Positions 41,774 to 53,499 of a DNA stretch of 64,000 nucleotides are shown piece after piece (positions within the stretch are counted from its first letter, which is position 1; each line of letters begins with the position of its first letter). The stretch is from contig CM054158.1 in assembly GCA_028751875.1 (NCBI GenBank), forward strand, positions 13,241,195 to 13,305,194, read 5' to 3'. The translations under genes and the position numbers were made by a program. The notes beneath the pieces are model-generated. The model was given only the letters and a program-made list of their open reading frames with translations. It was not told the origin of the DNA and ran no database searches. This DNA comes from Rapana venosa. Lineage: Eukaryota; Mollusca; Gastropoda; Neogastropoda; Muricidae.

Positions 41774-41880
41774 TTCCTCAGCCATACCTCTGAGGTTCAC
41801 CTGTGGTGTGATTTTACATATGAGACCATTCTTACCTACCATTAAGGTAGCCACATTCCGACTTCAGGATGGTTTCCTGA
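41774..41880 (-). mobile_element. SINE-A/C alternative tail fragment
   Basis: cattcctcagccatacctct, 'gaggttcacctgtggtgtga', 'taaggtagccacattccgac'. This is the reverse of the tail module seen at 36370-36450 and 39643. A similar fragment is at 51485-51560. Confidence 0.6.
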
Positions 41881-42317
41881 TCAAGACTCAAGATAACTTT
41901 ATCAACATATTGAAAAGAAATTCTGGCAGGTGCAAAACTACAGCTTTTAAGACACAAATATCAATTTGCGGGCAATACTGACATTGATTGATGTCACAGT
42001 TGATACAGTCACCATCATAACCAGAAAGGAGTTATGTGGAATTGTCCAAAACTTTTCCAAACAGTAACATTAAAATTTTTACAGATCATGCCTGGGGCGC
42101 TTCCAATCACATTGGTCTTTTTTCCCTTAAATTTCAGTTCAAAATCATCTTTTCCCTACTCCACAGTTACGTTACTTTTTCAATGCATCTGTGGACAGCA
42201 GCCATACTTACGCGTAAACAAACAGGGAGACTACTCTTAATAGGCCTAGACTTTGGTATAGGCTAAAGGCCTAGGCTAGCGGAAAATCGACCGGGTTACG
42301 CAGAATAGGGCTGAAAA
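41881..42317. other. Non-coding sequence, possible promoter near its right end
   Basis: No repeat is recognised. The last 100 bp carry aggcctagac/ggcctaggct motifs and several CG dinucleotides ahead of the possible exon at 42318. Confidence 0.3.
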
Positions 42318-42352
42318 TGTGTCGTTGTACGGTTGAAGACGAAAGTGCAGAA
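42318..42352 (+). CDS. Possible first coding exon (MCRCTVEDESAE)
   Basis: ATG in the context ctgaaaATG, then 12 codons to gaag|gtgaggt, a good donor. The composition is more coding-like than the surroundings. No continuing exon was found before the LINE block, so this is a weak ab initio call. Confidence 0.2.
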
Positions 42353-43069
42353 GGTGAGGTATAGAAGCATGCAGCAAGCAGTGGTAAGCAAATGCAGCGT
42401 GCATTTTTCTTACTCTTTTTCTTCTGGTGCACTTTTCTTTCTTTGGTATGGAGTAAACTTGTAGAAAAACAGAGTTGAAAGTTGGTGTCCCATAGCCTCA
42501 TTCAGTCGATAAACAGAACAGTGATCTTATTTAAAATACACATGTACGTTCGTGTGTCGTTCGTGGATCGTGGTCAAGCTCTCATTAGAAAAGCTGAAAA
42601 CTTATCATTGATTTGTAAATGAAGATCTAACCATGATATCATCACATCTTCCATTCATGTTACACATCTTAATTTTGATTTGTTTAGTAGCCCTAGATTA
42701 TATTTTTACAGAGATGGGTAGATAGGCCTACCATCGTAAATTAATTGTAGGCAACACTTGACATGATAATTGGGGGAAAAAAAAAGACATTTTGACCACT
42801 AGGCTATTATTTTAATCATTTCGTTTTAAGTTGTTGAAGCTGTGAATGGTGGCTTACAATTTATTCATATTATTGACAAGGAGTGGTCTGTTCTACTTGT
42901 AGCTTCTATTAATTATAAGTTTGTGAACTGCACATAATTTTTTCTCCCTGTCTCCTCCCCTCCATTTTTCTTCACCTTCTTCTTTCTTTCTTTTTTTTTT
43001 AAAATTTAAAATATTGTTTGAACTTGAAGGAAATGGTAAGGGTCAGAAACTTAAAGAAACAGCCTCCTC
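42353..43069. other. AT-rich non-coding sequence
   Basis: No recognised gene or repeat. Confidence 0.45.
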
Positions 43070-44342
43070 TCCCCAATACACACACATACATCATATACAT
43101 GTAGGAGCCACCCCCTTCAAGGTCAGTGCTGGTATAAACCTGGTATCTGATGCTAAAGAGCAGGCTGAAGCACAAAACTGGCAGTTCCAGAGAACTTTCA
43201 GCTAAGACAAGAGCTAGGCTACACTAGAGAAGAGTTTTCTGCCAAGTGTGGAATGCTTTCCAACTACTAAACCAGGTCTTAGTCCTAGACAGTGTGAACA
43301 TTCCTGAGCCATGCATTACAACGCTTTTGCTTGGACTCAAACCTGGGAAAGCCCCTGGCCCTGATGGCATCACTCCCAAGATCCTAAAGGAACTAGCAAA
43401 AGAGATCTCCCCTATCCCTACCATCATCTTTCAGTCATTCTTGGACACTGGAGTTCTACCATCTGATTGGAAGGATACAAACGTAACGCAGAGTTTTCAA
43501 GAAGGGGGAACACTATGATCCTGTAAACTGTAGACCAGTGTCACTGACCAGTGTTTGCTGCAAGGTGCTGGAGCACATCCTTACCAGCAACATCATGTAC
43601 CACCAGGAGCTACATGGCATCCTATGCCACCAGCAACATGGATTCAGAAAACAACAGTTGTGTGAGATGCAGCTTGTTGGTTTTGCAGATGAGCTCGTGA
43701 ACAACATGGCCCAGGGGAAACAAATTGACACCCTTGTCATGGATTTTGTGATTTAAAACATTTGACGAAGTCAACCCCTCACTCCTGGTACCCAAGCTTC
43801 ACCATTACAGCATCCAGGGAAAACACCTCACATGGATCTCCAACTTCCTAAGAGACAGAAGCCAAGCAGTAGTACTAGTACCAGTAGTAGTCAATGGCAC
43901 ATGCTCCGACTTCATCAAGGTCCTGTCTGGAATACCTCAGGGTAGCATGCTTGGCCCCTCCTTGTTTCTGGTCTACATCAATGACCTGTTAGATCTAGCC
44001 AACTAACTGCACATGCCAGACTGTTTTCAGATGACACAACTGTGAACGATTTAGTTAAATCACCAGAAGACCTAGTCCATCTACTATAAAACCTTGACCA
44101 GCTTGCTGAGTGGGAGAACAGATAGGACATGGTCTTTCATTCAGGAAAATGCACCACACTACCACTGTACCAGTAACCTGCAGCAGAAAAAGCCTGCCCC
44201 TACCCCAGTATCAACTACATGGACACACATTGGAGATTGTCAGCAGTGTCAAATACCTTGGACTGTGCTTCACCAAAGATCTCAGCTGGAATGGACATAT
44301 CAACAATGTCTGCTCAGAAGCCAATAAGACCCTTGGCTTCTT

Positions 44343-44350
44343 AAAGAGAA
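44343..44350. repeat. Target-site duplication, left copy (SINE-A fragment)
   Basis: aaagagaa recurs at 44462-44469. The purine-rich site makes chance matching easier, but removing the insert restores the frame. Confidence 0.65.
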
Positions 44351-44461
44351 GAACAGATGACAGAATTTACAAAACCCGCATACACACAGGGACTGAATGT
44401 AAAAAAGCACATAAGTGCTTATCCATTATCCTCGATATAAAAGAATTTAAAAAAGAAAAGA
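44351..44461 (+). mobile_element. SINE-A fragment inserted in the CR1-like LINE
   Basis: 5'-truncated SINE-A: acagatgacagaatttacaa, 'cgcatacacacagggactga', the aagcacataagtgctt stem-loop and 'atccattatcctcgatataa', with an A-rich tail. Confidence 0.82.
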
Positions 44462-44469
44462 AAAGAGAA
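44462..44469. repeat. Target-site duplication, right copy (SINE-A fragment)
   Basis: Partner of 44343-44350. Confidence 0.65.
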
Positions 44470-45116
44470 ATCTGAAGATTAGCCCCTGGAAAATCAAAGA
44501 GACAGCATACAAGACCCTTGTACGCGACCCATTATGGAATATGCTGCAACAGTATGGGACCCCTACACACAGGAGAGTATAGATAAGATTGAAGCTATCC
44601 AGCACAGAGCAGCTGATTCATCTTGAGGTACTATCACAACACCTCCAGCATATCCAGTATGATTGACGAACTGCAATGGCCCTCACTACAGCACAGAAGG
44701 CAAACTGCTCATCTCACCATGCTAAACAAACTCCAACATGAAATGGTATGCATGAACAGTATGGGACAAAAGTTAGAGACTCCTATAGCTCGACAGAGGA
44801 GTGGCCATATCGGCATATGATCTACCAATGAATATGCACAACCAAGATGTCGCACACAATATCAGCAACAGTCCTTTCTACCAAGAACAATCCAAGACTG
44901 GAGCAACCTGCCACAGAATGTCGTGGAGGCCACAACCATCGACACCTTTGTGTCAAAGGCCTCCAGACTGACTGAACAGATTTTTTAGTTGTTTTTTTTT
45001 TTTTACCCTTGAGCTTCCGACTTCCTCCAAAATTGACAGAATAATCAGCTTGTTGATTGTGGTCACTCACCTGGAAGAAGAGCACACACACACACGCATG
45101 CATGCACACACACACA

Positions 45117-45117
<1 letters not shown>

Positions 45118-45186
<69 letters not shown>
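45118..45186. repeat. (CT)n microsatellite
   Basis: Pure CT array ending four bases before SINE-L. Confidence 0.97.
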
Positions 45187-45189
<3 letters not shown>

Positions 45190-45190
45190 T

Positions 45191-45472
45191 GGAGGCACCG
45201 TGGTCGAGTGGTTTAGGCGGTCAACTCGTGATCCAGAGGTTGCGGGTTCGATCCCCGCTCGGCTCGGTGTTGTGTCCTTGGGAAAGACACTTTACTCCTA
45301 TTTTCCTCACTCCACCCAGGTGTACAAGTGGGTACCAGCTCTGCTGGGGAAGTATCTGGCGACAGACTAGCGTCCTGTCACAGGGGTGGTGAAAAACCAT
45401 CAGTTCGCTTAACGCTACAGAAACCGGGATAAGCTCCGGCTCTATGGGCCTTCTGGCTCGAAAGAACATACT
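45191..45472 (+). mobile_element. SINE-L, second young copy
   Basis: Same 282-bp length and ends as 22505-22786, with about five substitutions. Three of them lie in the tRNA-like head, at sites giving tcaactcgtgatcc and gttgcggg. No clear target-site duplication is visible beside the CT tract. Confidence 0.9.
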
Positions 45473-45659
45473 ACATTGACTTAGAGAGAGATCACAGAGA
45501 GAGAGGAGAGAGACAGAGACAAGTAATTTTTTTCTTAACATAAGGGGAAAAAAGTAGAGGGGGTGCTTTTAAGATCGAGAGCAAGATGGATATTTGAAGG
45601 AGAAAAAGTGACAAGTTATTTCTGTAATTTAGAAAAAAAAGACACTTTGTGAATAAAAG
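45473..45659. other. Purine-rich spacer
   Basis: No recognised content. It may be the 5' part of the following LINE. Confidence 0.35.
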
Positions 45660-46767
45660 CATGGCTACACTGACTGATAGGCATGGTAATACGCTAAACA
45701 CTCAGAAAGATACTTTGCATGAAGTTAAGAATTTTTATGAACAGTTATAAACACTCTAAGGTAGAGCATTGTCAGATAAATGACCTTGTAACACATATTC
45801 CACAACTAGATGTTGAAGAAGCAAATGATTTAGAAGGGGAAATTAAGTTACAAGAAGCAACTTTGACATTTAAAAAATTTGAAAAACAATAAAAGTCCAG
45901 GTACAGATGAGTTCACTGCTTAGTTCTTTAAGTGCTTTGGGGGTAAAATTGGTAGTTTTGTAGTGAGAGCATTAAATGCTGGATATTAAAAAAAAGGGAG
46001 AACTAACTTGTGTTCAAAGGCAAGGCATAATCATTCGCATACCTAAGGGAGACAAACCAAGACACTTGGTAAAGAACTGGAGACCGATATCTTTGTTAAA
46101 CGTTGAATATAAAATTGGATCATCATGCATACCTAACCGATTGAAAAATGTATTACCTAAACTTATTAATGAAGATCAAACTGGTTTCATAAGGAATAGA
46201 TATATCGGTGACAATATTCCACTTATTTATGATTCAATAGCTTAGAAAAACATCATTTACCTGGACTCTTGTTGAACATTGATTTTGAAAAAGCATTTGA
46301 CTCAGTTAGTTGGGATTTCATGTTTAAAGTACTTAACTTAGGCATTGGTTTTCAACATTGAGTTTGTAAATGGGTAGAATTATTTTATAATTATAGTAAT
46401 ATCAGATCTTGTATTATAGTCAATGGTCAAGTTTCTGAGTGGTTTAATATAGAACGAGGATGCAGACAAGGTGACCCACTGTCTCCATATATATTTGTCC
46501 TATGTGCAGAAATACTGGCAATAATGATTCATGAAAATGAAGACATATGTGGAATAACTATTGATAATATTGAACACAAGGTTTCTTAGTATGCAGATGA
46601 TACTGAAATTCTTTTAGCAGGTGACAAGAAATCATTCAAAACTTGCACTGAAATGATAAATTTCTTCAGTTCTAAGTCAGGGTTAAATATGAATCATGGG
46701 AAATGTGTAATTTGGTTGGGGAGCAAAAAACCCTCAGCAGTTTGTTATATGGGCCATTTAGGTATGG
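45660..46767 (+). mobile_element. Tx1/L1-like LINE, left part (reverse transcriptase)
   Basis: Reading order: HGNTLNTQKDTLHEVKNFYE, 'NIDFEKAFDSVSWDFMFKVL', 'RGCRQGDPLSPYIFVLCAEI', a YADDTEILLAG catalytic box near 46590, and 'FFSSKSGLNMNHGKCVIWLG'. The R-Q-G-D-P-L-S-P form marks the L1/Tx1 side of non-LTR elements. Several in-frame stops show it is dead. It is interrupted at 46768 and continues at 48557. Confidence 0.85.
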
Positions 46768-46777
46768 AATGGAATCT
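46768..46777. repeat. Target-site duplication, left copy (nested RTE)
   Basis: aatggaatct recurs exactly at 48547-48556. Confidence 0.82.
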
Positions 46778-48546
46778 TCTTCTTCTTCAAGTGTCCGGTC
46801 TGGTCCTGCAGACATCGACGATCATGGCTCTCCATTCTTCCCTGTTCTCGGTCCCTCTCATGAGCTCATTGTTGGTGCCCTCTTTATTCGTTGCAAATTT
46901 GTTTAAGCTGTCTGTGAATTTTGTGCGTTGTCTTCCTCTGCTCTTGTTTCCACAGATTTTGCCACTCCATAACAGTTTCTTTAGTCCGTCAGCCCTGATT
47001 ATATGGCCGAAAAATTTGAGCTGTCTTTGATGGTGTTGAGAAGGGATCTATTGTACCCAGCCATTTCCATTACTTCTGCATTAGTTTTTCATTTTGTCCA
47101 TGAGATTTTCATGATTCTCCGGATGAACCACATTTCCACTGCTTCTAGTTGCTGTTCTGTGTCCTTGGCTAGGGTCCAGCACTCACATCCGTACAGAAGA
47201 ATGGACCATACGTAGGCTCTCAAAACATGGATCTTTGTCTTGAGGCTTATCTTACTGTTGGTAAAAATGCATTTCATGTTGTTAAAAGTTGCCTTAGATT
47301 GACCGATTCTCTTCTTGATTTCTGTGTCACACTTGCCGTCCGGGGTGATAGTACAACCAAGGTATTTAAAGGTGTTTACTTGTCTGATTCTCTCTCCTTT
47401 ACAAGCTATGTTGCATCGTGGTATAACAGCTTTTTTCGAGATCACCATGCATTCTGTCTTCTTTGCATTGAGCTGTAATCCTTTCTTTTCGCTTTCGTCT
47501 GTTACTGTTAAAATCTTTTGCAGTTTTTCTTCAGAGTCGGCAATAAGGACTGTGTCATCTGCATATCTCAGGTTGTTGATGTTGTGGCCACCTACACTAA
47601 TTCCCTCATGATTTTGAATATTTCGTAGAATTATTTCACTATATACATTAAATAAATCAGGCGAGAACACGCAGCCCTGCCTCACACCCCTGCAGATTGG
47701 TCTATATTAACTGATGTCGTTGTCGACTCTAATGGCTGCCTCTTGTTCCCAATATATGTTTCTGAGGACTCAAAGATCTTTCCCGTCGATGTATAGCCCT
47801 GCCAGAATATCAAAAAAGTTGGAGTGTCATACTTTGTCGAACGCTTTTGAGTAGTCAATGAAGCGGAGGTACAGGTCTTTCTGGACCTCGATGGATCTTT
47901 CCATGAGAGTTTTCAATGCGAAGATTGCATTTCTGGTGCCTTTGTCTGCCATGAATCCAAATTGCGTTTCTGATATTTCTGGGAGTATTTTATTTCTCAT
48001 TCGCTTCATGAGTATTCGAAAAAGAACTTTGGTGAGGTGACACATCAGGCTGATTGTACGATGTTGGTCACATTCAGCTGTACCCAGTTTCTTAGGGATC
48101 ACAATGTAGGTGGACTTCTTCATATCTGTCGGAATCTCTCCTGTGTCATATATATTGTTTAGTAGTTTTGTGACTGCCTTATTCCCACTTCATCTAGGGC
48201 TGTTATCAATTCAGATGGGATATCATCCGGTCCTGGCGCCTTACCACTTTTCATCTTGCTGAGTGCATGTCTCACTTCGTCTTCCATGATTATGTGGCCA
48301 TCTTCGTTGCTAATAATAATATGAGGAGGTGGACCTCTGTCGTCGTGGTATAACTCTTCGATGTATTCTGACCACCTGTTAAGAATATCTTCTTTTTCCA
48401 TGAGTATATCTCCATCTCTCGACTTTATACAACCTGTTTTTGCAGATGATTTCTTCCCTGTCACATCTTTTCTTTTTTCTTTTTTTTTTTTTGGGGGGAA
48501 CTGGTCAGCACTTCAATGTGTTAGGCAGATGATACTATATGAGTAC
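46778..48546 (-). mobile_element. RTE-like LINE nested in the Tx1/L1-like LINE, 5'-truncated
   Basis: Minus-strand reverse transcriptase. Order from the 5' side: MKSGKAPGPDDIPSELITAL, 'MKRMRNKILPEISETQFGFM', 'YLRFIDYSKAFDKV', RQGCVFSPDLFNVYSEII, NLRYADDTVLIADSEEKL, NTFKYLGCTITPDGKCDTEI and a C-terminal 'YGCECWTLAKD'. The frame is open for 198 codons at 47685-47089, so this element is younger than its host. It ends in (GAA)n directly against the 10-bp duplication. Endonuclease is missing through 5' truncation. Confidence 0.87.
47089..47685 (-). pseudogene. Reverse transcriptase fragment of the nested RTE element
   Basis: 198 codons without interruption, including the catalytic YADD box and the thumb/C-terminal region. 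The frames on either side (48464-48159, 48123-47827) hold the upstream reverse transcriptase pieces, so at least two frameshifts separate them. Confidence 0.82.
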
Positions 48547-48556
48547 AATGGAATCT
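48547..48556. repeat. Target-site duplication, right copy (nested RTE)
   Basis: Exact partner of 46768-46777. Confidence 0.82.
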
Positions 48557-49960
48557 ACTGAAATTTAAAATCCTGGGAATCTGGTTAACAAATGACCTAC
48601 AAAACTGTTCACACTTGAATTACTCAGAAAAACTAGAAGTCAAGCATTTACAAGTTCAAAATCTAGGTTAAAAGACAACTAACACCAATAGGCGGGATAG
48701 CAGTACTAAAGTCACTCATTTTATCAAAACTAATTTACTTATGGATGCTGCTACCTAATCCGCCAGACAAATTTTTCATACTTTGCAAAGCTACTGCTAC
48801 AAATTTGTTTGGAACAATAAAAGAGATAAAATGAGCAGAAAAGTATCACACAAAAGTATCAAAAATGGAGGTCTTGGATTACCAGATTTGAAAATATTAG
48901 CACAATCTTTGAAACTGACATGGATGAAGAAACTCCAGACAACAAATCATAGGTGGCAGGCTATTGCAAGTTACAACTTTCCACTGATCAACAATATTTC
49001 AAAATATGGACCAGAGATCATTTTGAAGTTTTGTAAATCTAATTCATTTTGGACAGATGTATTCTGTGCTTACAAAGAATTCTTTTGCAAAGTTAATTCT
49101 AGTGATTCTTGCGAACTGTTAGCAGAACCAGTGTTTTTCAATAAAAGAATACAGACATGAAACACGTGTATTGCTACTAAAATACTGGATTGATAAAGGC
49201 ATTCATTGCATAGGAAACTTTATACTGGAAAATGCAATCTTTTGTCATATGAACAGTTAAGACTTAGATATTATGTGATCATTGATTTTGTTACTTTTAC
49301 TGGTTATAGATCGGAAATATCAGAATATATCAGGAAAAAATAATAAAGGTTGCAATACAAGATATTATTTGCTCAAATATGTCTGCCTGTCTGAGGAAGC
49401 CGAACAGTGTACTGAAAGGGTCCAAACCCTATGAGGAGCTTATTAGCAACGATAATCACCCAAAAAGTTGTACCAAGTGGGATAAAAAACCTGAATGTTG
49501 AAAATGACTGGAAATTTTTTTAATTTATTATTATCATAAAATTTCTGATGTTAAAATGAAATGGCTGCAACTCAGGATAATTCACAGGTGTCTTGGGACC
49601 AATATTGTACTGAAAGGGATGGCAGTGACTTCCATAACTTTTGCAATCCAGCAGTAGATAGTATTAGACACATGTTTTGGCAGTGCACAGTTGTTCAGAG
49701 TTTTGGGCAGGCACTTATTGAAGTAATGACTGAAAAATGTCAGAATGTGTTCAATCTGAATTAACAGAGTGTCTGGCTATACTTGGATGTGACAGAAATA
49801 TAATTACAGTATTGATGATAATTTTTGTTTCATCCTACTACTGGCCAAACAATACATCTATCATTGTAAATTGAATAGTAATAGACCTGTACTTCATGTA
49901 TTCATTAACATTAATAACAGATTAAGATACAGATATCTTTAGTTCTTACTGAGGAATATA
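48557..49960 (+). mobile_element. Tx1/L1-like LINE, right part (C-terminal region)
   Basis: Continues LKFKILGIWLTND, then 'KFVWNNKRDKMSRKV', 'KNGGLGLPDLKILAQSLKLT' and 'WMKKLQ' (48801-48950), and a late segment 'SIRHMFWQCTVVQSFGQALI' (49650-49716). This order is usual for the region after the reverse transcriptase in L1/Tx1 proteins. Stops and shifts are frequent. The distal end is unclear and could reach about 50200. Confidence 0.8.
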
Positions 49961-50309
49961 TTTCTCGTAAAAATTGTACACATAACAAGTTCATTATTAG
50001 ATGGATTCAATATCAACCTCTGTTTTATAACGGTAGTTAAAACAGTCAAAATTTGTGAATATGATTGTTGTCTACAGTCCTTCCAGGGTAGACCTGTTCA
50101 ATAAAAAAAGACACTGGTAGTGGTACGAAATGTGTAAAAACAGACAAACCTGATTTTGTTCTTTAGTGCACAGACTGTATAGCAACCCATACATGTCATG
50201 CCTGTATAATGTATTGAGCACAGTGCCCATTTGGGACCTCTCGGTCAGTCTGTCTGCCTGTCAGGCTGTCCCTCTTTCTCTCTGTCTCATTTGATCTGGC
50301 TGTATACCT

Positions 50310-50546
<237 letters not shown>

Positions 50547-51000
50547 AAAATTCATGATCAGATAGTAGAGGAGGTTAATAATCATAAATTACTTGGCCTT
50601 AATGTAGACAACAATCTTTCCTGGTCTAGCCATATTTCAATATTATTATCAAAGAAATTATCCCAAAAGATATTTCAGCTCAATAGAATAAAGCATTTCC
50701 TTGATGAGCACTCTCGAAAGTTGTTCTTTTATGGATACATACAACCATATATTGATTATGCTTCAACATGTTGGGACCTGGCAAGTAAAAATTGTTTAAA
50801 ACGACTTGAGAGTATTTACAGATGCTCCATGAAATAAATACTCCTTAAATCATCTTTGCAAAATGAAGATTACAAAAAACTCAATATTTTACCATTAAAT
50901 CAGAAATGCCATTTCAATAAAGTCGTATTCATATACAAGATTATGAATAATCTTACGCCAACCTATCTGTATGATACATTTTTTATCCAAAAATTGTTTA
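50547..51000 (+). mobile_element. Fragment of a CR1/L2-like LINE (reverse transcriptase C-terminus)
   Basis: One frame reads HKLLGLNVDNNLSWSSHISI, then 'KLFFYGYIQPYIDYASTCWD', one stop, 'ILLKSSLQNEDYKKLNILPL' and 'FIYKIMNNLTPTYLYDTF'. This is the thumb/C-terminal part of a non-LTR reverse transcriptase. It is similar in kind to the fragment at 13940, which covers a later part of such a protein. Confidence 0.75.
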
Positions 51001-51484
51001 TATGTTTTGTATCTTTATAACCAACATTAACTGTGCAATGTAAAAAACAACAACAACTGAATAACGAAGTTTGAAAAGAAAAAAGAAGAAATTTTTATCT
51101 TGAAATTGAGCATAACAATTAACATATCAAAAGGAAGTGTACACGTTATGCGACAAAAGAGAATGAAAGATTAAACATTTATACTAATAGTCATACTATT
51201 AGTATATTATACTAAAACTAGTAGAAGAATGAGATCTCAGTAAGAGAGAGAAGTAGAGTGGAGAGAGAGTGAGAGAGGAGAAATAGGGGGACTCAGGAGG
51301 GAGACAGAGTTTTCATAGTCTGAGTGGGAAAAAAAATCAATCAAAATGTGGCATATTATAAACAAAATCAAGTGAATAATTTAACTTTAAGAACCTCATA
51401 AAAAGATGTTATATCAGTACCTAAAAGTGAAAAATGGTAGTTTGCTAAGATTGGCATACAGTGATTTTTTCTTCTTCTCGTCCC
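51001..51484. other. AT-rich non-coding sequence
   Basis: No recognised content. Confidence 0.45.
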
Positions 51485-51560
51485 TCAGCCAGAACTTTTA
51501 AGGTTCACCAATGGTGAGATTTTTGCATATGTGACTGTTTTAATGTTTTATCCCCCATCA
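51485..51560 (-). mobile_element. SINE-A/C alternative tail fragment
   Basis: ccagaacttttaaggttcac then 'caatggtgagatttttgcat' is the reversed tail module. Confidence 0.55.
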
Positions 51561-51563
51561 TTT

Positions 51564-51565
<2 letters not shown>

Positions 51566-51627
<62 letters not shown>
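51566..51627. repeat. (TA)n microsatellite
   Basis: Perfect TA array of about 62 bp. Confidence 0.97.
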
Positions 51628-51629
<2 letters not shown>

Positions 51630-51851
51630 TATAGTATAATAAATGTGATTTAATATTTTTTTAAAGCCTGCATTACGTTAGTGTTTTATGTTCATGATTG
51701 CTTTTGCATCTGACGTTCTTTACTTCATGATGCATGCATTGATAATGTAATATTAATCAAGCTGAGAAATTATTTCATTACATTTAACTCGCATATGATA
51801 TGAGTATTGATTTTGCTGGCATAGTTTCTGGAATGTGATACTGTATTGTAG

Positions 51852-51936
51852 GGAGACCCTGGAGTTTCCCTTATGTTCTGGAAAGCTCTTGACAAATGTG
51901 ACATTCCACCTCATAATGAGTCGCAGTGCACCAGAG
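51852..51936 (+). CDS. Possible internal exon, Myb/SANT-like helix 2-3 segment
   Basis: 85 bp between an AG acceptor (ctgtattgtag) and a gtcagt donor. Frame 0 reads GDPGVSLMFWKALDKCDI then PPHNESQCTR. The spacing W-x2-L ... S-Q-C-x-x recalls helices 2-3 of Myb/SANT domains, as in the TERF2IP/RAP1 Myb domain. A second frame is also open. No adjoining exon was found, so identity is tentative. Confidence 0.3.
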
Positions 51937-52782
51937 GTCAGTTTTAGTTATTGACATGTTACTAATCTGCAATAAAAAGGTTAGTCAATACAAAAAACAG
52001 ATTGAAAATGGGACAATTTCATGAAAAGTTATTACAAATTGAAATGGTAGACTGCAGAAAGTGGCAAAATGAGAAATTGACAAGTATTTTTTTTATCCTA
52101 AGGAGGTGGTCAGAATGAGGGCTTGGATGTTTTAAGATATGTTTTTAACAGCAAAAACTCCTACATTTACGCCTTGATACTTCAGTACAAGGTAGAAAAT
52201 GGCTTGAGTTTTATAATCAATGAAAATATCAAAACAACAACCTGCCTAAAATGGCTCCTAGCAGAAAAGTGGGTCAGGTGCAAAGCGACTCATTTCGTGG
52301 TGGAGCGTCACATTTGTGGAAATAAATCATCCTTATTCCTGTCTTTACCAGCAGCTAGTAGAAGTGGCCTGGTACTTTATTATCATTTTATATAATACAA
52401 GAGGTTGTTGTCACAGCATGGAGGAGAGGAGGAAAAGAATTGAGAGGAGGAGAGAAGATCCTGATTATATTAAGATGTTGTGGAAAGGAGGGAAGAATGA
52501 GGTGAATGAGAGAAGGACAGGAATGAAGACTGTGAGTGTGAAAGTTGTAAACTGGTTCATCTTGGGTTTAGTCAGTGCTGGTCACACAGTTTTGACTGGT
52601 GTTTGTTCAAAGGATTTTTGGGGGTAAAAATCGAAACTTACATATTGTTGTGGAACCACTCTACCAAAACTTTGTTTTGAAATAATTCAATGAATAGAAG
52701 TCAAACTAGATTCCCGAGTCAACTTGTGCTCTGTCTAGATGTTATTTTTTAATTTTTATTTTTATTTTTATAATTTGATTCT
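51937..52782. other. Non-coding sequence
   Basis: Open frames at 52123-52395 and 52316-52627 have no recognisable domain or clean splice context. Nothing else is recognised. Confidence 0.4.
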
Positions 52783-52850
52783 TTTATATTGAGGATAATG
52801 GAATAAGCATTTATAATGTGCTCTTTTAATGTGATTTTACATTTTTATAT
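52783..52850 (-). mobile_element. SINE-A 3' end fragment
   Basis: attcttttatattgaggata then 'atggaataagcatttata' is the reversed SINE-A terminus. A C-run follows at 53058-53074. The rest of 52851-53499 shows nothing recognisable. Confidence 0.65.
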
Positions 52851-53499
52851 GTGATTCACCAAGAGATAGATAATAGATAATGTACTAAGAAAGGAACCAA
52901 GTTTCCAACTCTAAACATTTCAGTCAGTCCACTGGGGTGTTTTTAAAGAAAAAGAGTTTGTTTGCCAATAATCACATAACATCAGTAAAGTCAAAAGCAA
53001 CATAAAAAAAAATAATAATGATCTATCTAAAGCAATAACAAAACCAGACTTTCCTCTCCCCCCCCCCCCCCCCCGATAAAAATTCAAAATCAATTAATAA
53101 AACAGAGACAGAACAGAACAAGATCGAGCAAGAGAGAGTAGAACTAGGTGGTTCATAATCACAGCATGGATGAACCATTTTAGTTAAATCAAATGGCACT
53201 ATAGAGCAAACTGTATAGATGCTTCCAGAAGTTTTTTTGTGTGTGTTCCTTGGCTAGATATTCAAACTAAGGCTTATCACTATGTATAGTGTATAAAAGC
53301 CTAGTGTGGCTTTTGTAATGATTTTTATTACTAAGAATGTAAACTTCTATTTTTTGTGAGGAATGATTTAGGGGCTAGGAATTGGAGTGGCAACCTAGAA
53401 AAATTCCAGTTTAGGATTCTCTATACACTTCAATCTCATTTTCTGAATTTTGACCCTTATCCATGATTTCCGTGTGCAGCATCACAATTTGCCATTCAT

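Larger units (their letters stand above)
43070..45050 (+). mobile_element. CR1/Jockey-like LINE, 5'-truncated, inactive
   Basis: Reverse transcriptase region in order: DAKEQAEAQNWQFQ (pre-RT), KPGKAPGPDGITPKILKEL, CHQQHGFRKQQ, SGIPQGSMLGPSLFLVYI followed by ND, a degraded YADD-type region near 44020, KYLGLCFTKDLSWNGHI, a SINE-A fragment insertion, then NLKISPWKIKETAYKTLV, a C-terminal zone and FLPRTIQDWSNLPQNVVE to the stop near 44987. Endonuclease is absent. Frameshifts at about 43510, 43755 and 44530 and further stops disable it. The G-I-P-Q-G-S motif places it in the CR1/Jockey group rather than RTE or L1. Confidence 0.85.

Noticed and set aside
52123..52627. Open frames of 90 and 103 codons as a possible gene
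   Set aside because: No domain, no clean acceptor/donor pair, and composition like the surrounding AT-rich DNA.
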